From Aedes albopictus (Eukaryota; Arthropoda; Insecta; Diptera; Culicidae): a stretch of 64,000 nt of DNA. The translations under genes and the position numbers were made by a program. Positions 56,575 to 64,000 of this stretch are shown piece by piece; position 1 is the first letter of the stretch; each line of letters starts with the position of its first letter. The stretch is from assembly GCF_035046485.1 (NCBI RefSeq), contig NC_085136.1:297329080-297393079 (forward strand), written 5' to 3'. The notes below the pieces were generated by a model. It saw only the letters and a list, made by a program, of their open reading frames with translations. It searched no databases and was not told where the DNA came from.

Positions 56575-58770
56575 ATGATCTAGAAATATGGTGTCTTCGG
56601 CAAAGTTACTTGGGATATCAAGGGCCTTCGCGAGGTGATCTGAGAAATTCAGATTTCAACCGATAGGCGGCGCTAGTGAGCATGTAATTTTTATATCCCA
56701 TATAACTCAGGATCCTGAGTACTTAGAAAGATGGTGTCTTCGGCAAAGTTATTTGGTGGGTTAAACACTAACTGATGGAGAGCCGTTTGGTTTGAAACTC
56801 CACATCTAGGTGGCGCTAGTGGGCATTGAAATTTTATAACTCATACATCTCAGGACCCTGATTACATAGAAAGATGGTGTCTTCTGCAAAGTTGTTTAGC
56901 AGATCAAACACTAACTGATGAAGACAAGTATGATGTGGAATTCCACATCCAGGTGGCGCAAGTGAGTACTCAAATATTATAACTCATATACCTCGAGGAT
57001 CAGGATACTTAGAAAGATGATGACTTCAGCAAAGTTGTTTAGTAGATCGAACACTAACTGATGGGGAGCCGTATGATTTGAAACTCCATATCTAGGTGGC
57101 ACTAGTGGGTATTCAAATTTTATAACTCATATGTCTCAGGACCCTGATCACTTAGAAAGATGGTGTCTTCTGATCTACCAACCAACCTTGCCAAAGATAT
57201 CAACTTCCCAGGTAATCAGACTCGGAGATATATAAGATATAAAATTTGCATACTCATTAGCACCACTTACTGGCGAAATATTGATTTCAACGACCCATCA
57301 ACCAAATGCACTTAACCTATTTGACAACTTTGCCGAAACCACCATCTCTCTTCTAGTAACCAGGATCCTGAGAACTATACATTTTTTATGTTCACTAGCG
57401 TCATCTAGTGGTGAAACTACGATTCAAACGGACAACTATCTGTAAGTTTTCGATCTTTTAGAAGGTCGGCACGAGAGGTAACTTTTCCTCCATTTGGTCT
57501 TTGATCTACCAAACAACTTTGCTGAAGACACCATCTTTCTGAGTAAAGTGGAGCTTCGTGGCCGTTCGGTTAGCGTTACCAAGTGTGTAACCGCACCATG
57601 CTATCCACTGGTGCATGTAATGTATGTCGTGTCCATGGTCTAGTGTTAAGTTCTGTTCAGTCTGTACAGCCTCTGGCTGAAGACGGCGTCCCGTGCCTTT
57701 TTAATCGGGATCCTGAGCTATATGATGAGATTAAAAAATTACATGCTCACTAGCGCCTCCTAGTGGTGGCATTTGAAATCAAACTGTCAACTCATCTATA
57801 AGCCCTTGATATATCAAACATCTTTGCCGAAGACAATATCTTTCTAAGTAATGAGGGTCCAGAGATACATAATATATAATGTTTACGTGCTCACTAGCGC
57901 CGCCAAGTGATGAAATTTCAAATTAAACTGCGAATCATCCGTAAGTACTTGACCTACCAAACAACTTTGTCGAAGACACCATCTTTCTAAGTTATCAGGT
58001 TCCCGTGATACATAGGATATAAAGTTTATTTGATCAATAGCGCCACCTAGTGGTGGAATTTCCAATTAAACGGCCAATAATCTGTAAGCCGTTTACCTAC
58101 CAAACAACTTTGCCGAAGACACCATCTTTCTAAAACATCAGGATCCTGAGATATAAGATATAACATGAAATTGCTCACTAGCGCCGCCTAGTGGTGAAAT
58201 TTCAAATTAAACTACGAATCATCCATAAGTCCTTGACCTACCAAACAACTTTGTCAAAGACACCATCTGTCTAAGTAATCAGGATCCCGAGATACATAAG
58301 ATACAAAGTTTTTTTGCTCACTAGCGCCGCCTAGTGGTGGAATTTCCAATTAAACGGCCAATAATCTGTAAGCCGTTGACTTACCAAACAACTTTGCCGA
58401 AGACACCATCTTTCTAAAACATCAGGATCCTGAGATATAAGATATAACATGAAATTGCTCACTAGCGCCGCCTAGTGGTGAAATTTCAAATTAAACTACG
58501 AATCATCCATAAGTCCTTGACCTACCAAACAACTTTGTCAAAGACACCATCTGTCTAAGTAATCAGGATCCCGAGATACATAGGATACAAAGTTTTTTTG
58601 CTCACTAGCGCCGCCTAGTGGTGGAATTTCCAATTAAACGGCCAATAATCTGTAAGCCGTTGACTTACCAAACAACTTTGCCGAAGACACCATCTTTCTA
58701 AGACATCAGGATCCTGAGATATAAGATATAACATGATATTGCTCACTAGCGCCGCCTAGTGGACGTATTA
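56575..58770. repeat. ~142-bp monomer array with CTCF-like cores, two opposed blocks
   Basis: Left block motifs, forward (TAGGTGGCGC type), begin at 56,664, 56,806, 56,949 and 57,092. Right block motifs, reverse (GCGCCGCCTAGTGG type), begin at 57,260 and 57,398 (weak), then 57,753, 57,897, 58,040, 58,181, 58,324, 58,465, 58,608 and 58,749. Apart from the junction between blocks and the SINE-interrupted interval, spacings stay within about 138-144 bp. The copy at 58,040-58,053 is GCGCCACCTAGTGG, whose inverse fits CCASYAGRKGGCRS at all 14 positions. Each monomer also has CAAACAACTTTGCCGAAGAC and ACCATCTTTCT. The 284-bp dimer at 58,173-58,456 is repeated almost exactly at 58,457-58,740. Confidence 0.88.
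57549..57690 (+). mobile_element. tRNA-like SINE (second family), copy 2
   Basis: Starts GCTTCGTGGCCGTTCGGTTA and ends CCTCTGGCTGAAGACGG, as in 31,842-31,980, with GGTCTAGTGTTAAG and TTCAGTCTGTACAG between. It interrupts the ~142-bp monomer array, so it arrived after the array formed. Confidence 0.6.
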
Positions 58771-58980
58771 CGAATCAACTTTGTCAGCATCAAGTAGCCC
58801 ATGAAATTTACAACAACTTTGCCAAAGACAGTCCTTTTCTAAACAATCAGGATCCTTAGATATTTCAGAATGTATGGGTGTTGTACAAAGTACAACGCGC
58901 GACTGCTCGCGTTACAAAAATTGGCGCGAGTACTGAAAGGTTAAATGTGATGTTGAACAAATAAATGTATGTATGTATGA

Positions 58981-60069
58981 GTTCGTAAAAATCACACATT
59001 TTATTATTTTAAAACCTCTTTAGGGCTCTACAATACCTTTTTCAGGTTGGTGGTATTGGATTTGGCACATCTGAGTTTGGTATTTGACAGCTATTTATCC
59101 TGCTCAGGTTCTTTTGGCAATTATGCTGGTCCTGAACACACGTGCAATACTTGATTTCCATATCCTGTATCAACGTTTTTATCCGTTATTTAACTTTATT
59201 GCTGTAACTTACGATTAATTGATTACCAAACGGAATGCAAATGCTACAGTAATGAAATTGATACCACCCGCAGCAGATAACCTAACAAACACAATCAACC
59301 TCATCAAACATTTGCCAGTCCGCTTGTCTTCCAAATGGTTCCTCGTTTCGCGGTAATCGAGCGAACAAAAACATCACTTTATTCGCTCATACGGTACGCT
59401 TCGTCAATTGCCTCCAGTCAAATGTGATGACGAATGAGCAAAATGGAATGAGCTTTCAGCTTAATGAATCGCAAACTGCCCTGGAGCGGGATCCCTTTGC
59501 GGTGCGAATTGAGCTTGTGGATTTATGGGATGATGACTATTATACGGAGTGATTATAGTTATGCTTTGTTGAGGTAATAAGCACCTAACTGAGCGCTGGG
59601 AAGCTGGGAGAGAACCGAGCTTCATCAATCACTGCTGGTCACTTTGGTCACACACAGTATAGTGCCAAATATGGGATTGTTTCGTATGTTACGACGACTG
59701 GCTTAGGTAACAACACAATCAGCGCTAATAGTTCGTTATCCATACGAACGTAACCAACCAGCCTCAGCATGAGAAGCAAAGCGTCTAACCTTTCTTCCAA
59801 TCAAGCCTTTCCAATCGATTGTACCCCATTCGCGAAAATCAGAGTTTAATGACCCCCTAAAGCGCACGCATCGTGGATGGAAAGAAAAAAAAAACTCGGT
59901 GGATGCCAAAAGAGAAGCTGACTGGGTTTCCAATCACCCCCAAAGAGATATATCTTCTTCTACGTAATACAGCTTCTTTGCATGCCGGTTTCGGGTTTTG
60001 ATCGGAAACACTTTCTAATGCAGGGGTTCACAAATTTGGATTTGCGTGCTGATCGGCACAGATATTGAA
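58981..60069. other. No recognised gene
   Basis: Unique-looking AT-rich sequence. Frames are under 66 codons and without domains. Confidence 0.4.
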
Positions 60070-60190
60070 TTTCGTCTGACATATTCATATCGTTAGCGAA
60101 GCATCCAGACTGACTGGATTTCGTAAAAAATATACTTCGTTTGTTGAGGTCGGATCTTCGCAAAGCACTTTGTACACACCAATACAAAAA
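60070..60190 (-). pseudogene. Short degraded RTE fragment
   Basis: Minus frame reads ALRRSDLNKRSIFFTKSSQ then CFANDMN. This corresponds to the MRRAGLNSRGTIFTKSGQ and CFADDMD segment of the RTE reverse transcriptase at 55,606-55,685. The catalytic FADD has become FAND. Only about 40 codons are recognisable. Confidence 0.7.
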
Positions 60191-61279
60191 ATGGTTTATA
60201 GGAATCTCTGCATCTGAGCGATCGATGTCGAAAAAAAGAAAAGTTTCACAAAATCTCAGTTAAATGCTAAGATTTTCTTGTAATTTTTTTGAAGCCGGGA
60301 GTTTTTTTTTATTTTTGATAATATTCAGCTTTTGGTAAAACCAGTGTTTATTAAACATTATTTTTATTTTATTTATTTGTTATTTGTTTATTTTAGACTC
60401 CAGCAACAGTTTGAATGGTATTTCAATAATATCTATCAAAATTGAACGGCGCTCTAAAACATTCAAAAAATTAGGAACCCCTGATTCTCTACTCAAAAAG
60501 TCATGCAGTAATTGATCCTTCTTTCGGCTTCTACTGCATGTTTCAATCAACAAAAAACATAATTTTGAGCATCAATCAGTGACCAAATTAGCCTGAAAGC
60601 CTTCACCGCTTGGGTTACCTCACCATACGATCGGTTCCCGTCTGACCCACAATAATAGACCCTAAAAAACATCGTTGCAAATTGATCTGTTCCCAATCTT
60701 GCCCAGATATACATCAACCCCTCTGAGAATAGCAGCCCCTGTATGAGCTGCGTTTCTTTCGGTTGCGATCTCCAACTGGGCGAAGAAACTGCAAGCGAAG
60801 ATTAGCGTCATCATCGTAGACGACCGGCGCGGCGATGCAGCTTTAGCCGCAGCAGTGCACTGCAACGCAACTAGCGCCCCAATCGCTGCTCTTCGCACTT
60901 TCGGTGAGAAAGTGAAAATGGATGGAAGAAAACACACTACTCACTCTGCTGTAAACTGCCTCCAATTTCGAGTTTTCACCAGAATCGAATTATATCTGCT
61001 ATCCAACTGGGTTGCATTGTCGCTACTTACGCTAGCTTCGGGCCACTTGCTGAGGGAGACGCCTCCCCTTTTGGCGTTTTCAACAAGTTCCAGTGGCAAT
61101 CTGTCATCGCGATGTCATCCGGTGTGTTTGAACGAATGGTAGGTAGGTAATTTCCACTCGCTTTGAGCACTGCTCGAAACGATGATGTGATCGGTATCTT
61201 GAATTCATTTGCTGTACTGTTGAACTATCGTTGCAATGTTGATATTTCCACAAGATGGAATCTACTCAAAAATTCCGCT
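60191..61279. other. No recognised gene; GC-richer patch at 60,700-61,150
   Basis: The patch is open on both strands for 91-95 codons (60,937-60,662 minus; 60,855-61,142 plus) without a known domain. A TTTATTTT-type repeat lies at 60,345-60,400. A host exon cannot be excluded, and none can be demonstrated. Confidence 0.35.
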
Positions 61280-63300
61280 AACAATTCATCCTTGAATGTT
61301 TTCAATAATTATGTAAGGCATTCTAAGGAATTCTTCAGCGAATTATTTCGGGAAATATTTCGGCTAATGCTACAACAATTATTGAGGGGATTTCTTCAAA
61401 ACTTCCATATTTTCTTCAAAAATCCATTCAAGGATTCCTTCGAGGATCCCCAAGAATTTTTTTCATAGGTTGTTCTTGAAACTTCTTAAGAATTCCTTTA
61501 GGAATTTCAATGGCTATGCCTTCACGAATTCTGCAACGAATTCTTTCAAAAAAATCATCCACAAATACTTTTCTAAATTCTCTCATGAAGTATTTCATTG
61601 ATAACTTCACAAATTATTGCAGAGATTCATCCAAATATTCTTTCAGAAATTTCTGCTTATTCTAGCCCAAAAATTCAAAACACCATATGTTATAAGCTGA
61701 AAAACTAAAAAATAATGCCCTAAAGTATTTTCGAGGCATTCGCCCTGAGTTCGTAGGTTAATAGACCTAGGAATTTCAACAAAGATTCCAACAGGCATTT
61801 ATTCGAATGGGGATTTTTCCAAAGAGAATTTTAGGAACTTTTTCAATTTTATTTTTCGGAGATTACTGCAAGAATTTCTTTGAATTTTAAACCAGGTATC
61901 CCTTCGAGGACTTCTTCAGCTTCAGTTGGATTCTTCCAGATATTTCTACATAAATTACTCTGGCATGGGATGCCTTTACGATTGTTTCAAATTTCAAATT
62001 CAATTCGGAAAAATCCCCAGCGTAATTAACTAACGAATTTTAAAAGATATCCAAAAATATGTATTCCAAGAGGAATATACTCAAGCAATTTCCAAAGGAA
62101 CTGCCGAAGAATATCCCAAAGGTATTGCCGAAAAAAATAAAAAAAATGCCGTAGGCATTGTCAAATGATTTTTCGAAATATTTCAGAAAGTTATGTTCGA
62201 ATGGAATTGCCGAATAAAAAAATTCAAAGGATTTGCCAGTTATCAGATAAATTTCCAGAGAATTTCCAAAGTAGCAGTTGAAGGAATTTACAAGGAAATT
62301 AAAAAAATAAATTCCAATGAACTTGTCAGATAAATTTAGGAAGCGTTTCAAAGAAAAATCTGCAGCATTTCCTCATGAAGTTGTCAAAGGAATTGACGTA
62401 GCAATTCCCAAAAAATCCAAATAACTTAAAAAAAGATACCGAATCACTTAACGAATGTACTATCTGCGGAAATTTCAGAGAAACTGCAGGAGGTTTCTGA
62501 AAGAGCAATATTCACCATATTTGTAGTTCGCTGTCAAATTTTCAGCTCAATCGTTACAGCATGCCAAAGTTGGTCATTTTGTATGGAAAACGGCCTACAC
62601 TACTGTTTTTTGAACCCAGCTGTAGTTCAAGGTGAGATTGTCAAAGGAATTTTCAATGCAATCCGCAAAGCCATTCCCGAAAAATTTCCAGATCTATTCC
62701 AAAAAGAATAACCGAATCACTTCGCAAAAATTATAAACAGAAATGCAGAAAGTTTTGAAAAAAAAACAAATGGTCAACAGAAACTCTCACATGAGCACTA
62801 AAAGAATTGTTCAAAAGATGTGCTACATGAATTCCCAAATAAATTACTAAAAGAATTTCTAAATGACTGGCCAGAGAAATTTCCGAAGGACTTCTCAAAA
62901 AATTGTCGAAGCCATTGTCAAAGAAATCACCAAACAGAATTTACCAAATAATTTTCCGGAGGAGATTTTAAAATTTCAGAAAGAAATTCAAAGTATTTTC
63001 AAATAAAAATGACAAAAAAGTCAAAAAAGAAATTCAATAGATTTGCCGAAGGAATCCCCAAACAAATTTTAGATGTAATTCCAAAAACATTGCCAAGAAA
63101 GTTTTCTATAAAAAAATCTTGACAAATTCACACACTACTTGCCAAATGAATTGTCAAATAAATTTCCAAAAAAACTGCATGAGAAGTTACGAAAACTGCC
63201 GAAGAAATTTGCAATTTCAGATTTGCAATTTCAGAAGATATTCCCAAAGAATTGATAAATTCTGAAAATATTTCAAAGAAAGTGCTGAATTATTAAAAAA
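61280..63300. repeat. AT-rich degenerate AATTTCC/GGAATT minisatellite
   Basis: Two kilobases of loosely repeated words such as AAGGAATTGCCAAA, AATTTCCAAAG and GAATTCTTTC in units of roughly 12-15 bp. It is a more decayed cousin of the GGAATTCCTGGA array at 42.6-44.7 kb. Frames up to 103 codons on either strand are Phe/Asn/Lys-rich repeat translations. An A-run closes it at 63,296. Confidence 0.65.
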
Positions 63301-63795
63301 AAAAAAAATAATAATCCAAGGAAATCATAGGCGCCAACTTAGGAGGGCAAGCATTGCCCCTCAATAATTTAACCAAGTCTGAAGGTAATGAAAAATACGA
63401 ATATATTTAAATATACATTACTACTTCCAAAGAAATCACCAAATAAATTTCTCAAACAATTACGAAAAGAATGCTTAAAAGATCTACCAAAGGAATTAAC
63501 CAACAAAATCCAAGAATTGTCCGGAGCAATTCCCAAAAAAATGCCGGAAAGCACGATCTTGGCATTCGACGTGACTATTAAGGCAAATTTGGCAATTCAA
63601 GACAAACTTCCTCAAACTGCACGGAGGTTCGATGAAGTTCTTCAATTTCGTAATGCACACTAGGCTCCAAGTATCTTATTTTGCAAAAAAAAATGGAAAC
63701 GTTCGGAATCCTCCGAAACGCTCCTGAAACCTCCTTAAGCCCTCGATACCCATGGACACCTCTTGAAATGCCTATAATGCCAAATTTCTCAAATA
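63301..63795. other. Unassigned, with short C-rich repeat at 63,705-63,785
   Basis: A 91-codon plus frame (63,388-63,663) continues the Lys/Pro/Leu-rich repeat style upstream. CTCCTGAAACCTCC words near 63,720 belong to the C-rich repeat type. No gene called. Confidence 0.35.
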
Positions 63796-63993
63796 AGGTA
63801 CAACGGGGCAAGTTGAAACGGGTGGGGTAAGATGAAACAGCGGGTTAACATGCTGATTTTTAATGATGATAAACAATTTGATTGCCATAGCACTTAGATT
63901 TAGATTCAAACAATTGTTTAACGAAGGAAAAATTTCTAAATTTGATTGAAATATGTTTCAAAACTTCGCGTTTCAACTTGCCCCGGTGTACCT
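63796..63993. mobile_element. TA-flanked MITE with GGGGCAAGTTGAAAC ends, 198 bp
   Basis: Left AGGTACAACGGGGCAAGTTG then AAACG; right, inverted, AGGTACACCGGGGCAAGTTG then AAACG; one mismatch in 25. TA lies on both sides (63,794-63,795 and 63,994-63,995). The inner GGTGGGGTAAGATG word recalls the element at 9,899-10,480. Confidence 0.75.
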
Positions 63994-64000
63994 TACCCTG

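Larger units (their letters stand above)
56322..58940. mobile_element. TTAA-flanked non-autonomous element, piggyBac type, 2,619 bp
   Basis: TTAA at 56,318-56,321 and 58,941-58,944. The left end CCTTCCGTTAATCGCGC and the right end, inverted, CCTTTCAGTACTCGCGC are followed on both sides by the subterminal palindrome GTTGTACTTTGTACAAC (or inverse), shared with the 115-bp element at 20,670. The unoccupied site TCTTAAATGTGATATTG survives in the sister RTE fragment near 49,828. There is no transposase. Nearly the whole interior is the monomer array described next, plus one SINE at 57,549. Mobilisation by a piggyBac-type enzyme is inferred from TTAA and the CCTT start. Confidence 0.88.
53161..58980 (+). 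pseudogene. RTE-clade (JAM1-like) retrotransposon, near full length, disrupted
   Basis: Non-coding leader from about 53,161, then an open stretch from 53,470. Endonuclease: GTWNCRSLN at about 53,608; VALQEVCWTG; IGDLNAQVG at about 54,007; IDHVLID; DSDHCMV at about 54,290. Reverse transcriptase: NKAGGKDGIAAELIK; YQAGFIDGRSTTDQ; FIDFKAAYDSINR; LSCLLFNIALEG; FADDMDII near 55,670. RTE C-terminal block: GRIRWAGHVAIM and RRRGAQRTRWADQVERDQ, ending at a stop at 56,318. Frameshifts near 54,346, 54,530, 54,670, 54,910 and 55,240, a stop near 55,892 and a deletion near 56,025 kill it. The 3' tail, with an ATGT microsatellite (58,963-58,980), is separated from the coding part by the 56,322-58,940 insertion. 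Confidence 0.9.

Noticed and set aside
1..64000. Endogenous viral elements, common in Aedes genomes
   Set aside because: No frame showed polymerase, nucleoprotein or glycoprotein motifs of RNA viruses. All recognisable polymerase motifs are of non-LTR retrotransposon type.
1..64000. A piRNA cluster, suggested by dense nested dead transposons
   Set aside because: Plausible from composition only. Strand bias of the fragments is mixed, and nothing in the sequence alone shows small-RNA production.

Overview
This window looks like repeat-dominated nuclear DNA of a culicine mosquito, most likely Aedes. Several things point there. Four copies of a tRNA-derived SINE resembling Feilai of Aedes aegypti carry clean target-site duplications. 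There are several non-LTR retrotransposon remnants (RTE/JAM1-like, LOA-like and I-group), many TA- and TTAA-flanked short inverted-repeat elements, and long degenerate minisatellites. I recognise no host protein-coding exon, rRNA or true tRNA gene. The window is probably intergenic DNA or a large intron. Family names are from memory and were not checked against a database.

Layout, left part. 1-3,540 holds dispersed repeats and a ~150-bp tandem array. 4,880-7,564 is an internally deleted DNA transposon with 4-bp target duplications. 8,335-10,480 has two TA-flanked inverted-repeat elements and a foldback. 12,424-14,242 is a 5'-truncated RTE element on the minus strand between 15-bp duplications. 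14,458-15,140 is a ~140-bp tandem array with CTCF-like motifs. 15,888-17,640 has a long-TIR MITE and a LOA-like LINE remnant.

Layout, middle. 20,930-30,060 is a three-level nest. An I-group LINE is split by a 253-bp TA-flanked MITE, and the MITE is split by a 4,058-bp Sola-like transposon. That transposon still has a nearly complete transposase, broken by one frameshift. 30,498-31,427 is another TA-flanked element. 32,340-37,280 is a ~5-kb satellite with a 23-bp unit and higher-order block structure; its very long open frames are by-products of the repeat.

Layout, right part. 37,743-49,100 has two Feilai copies, small TTA-type MITEs, long degenerate minisatellites and a GC-richer segment (about 44,690-47,050) that could hold unrecognised host regulatory or exonic sequence. 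49,300-50,400 has RTE fragments, one carrying a hairpin insertion. 53,161-58,980 is the most complete RTE element, split at a TTAA by a 2,619-bp piggyBac-type non-autonomous element (56,322-58,940). That insert is built largely from ~142-bp monomers, each with a CTCF-like core motif, forward in the left block and reverse in the right. 61,280-63,990 is AT-rich degenerate repeat ending in a short TA-flanked element.

Insertion order can be read because unoccupied sister copies of four targets are in the window: the RTE 3' end (49,790-49,850), repeat R at 12,260 and at 30,371, and the two halves of the TA MITE. Elements here have mostly been dated relative to one another. They do not form a working pathway.
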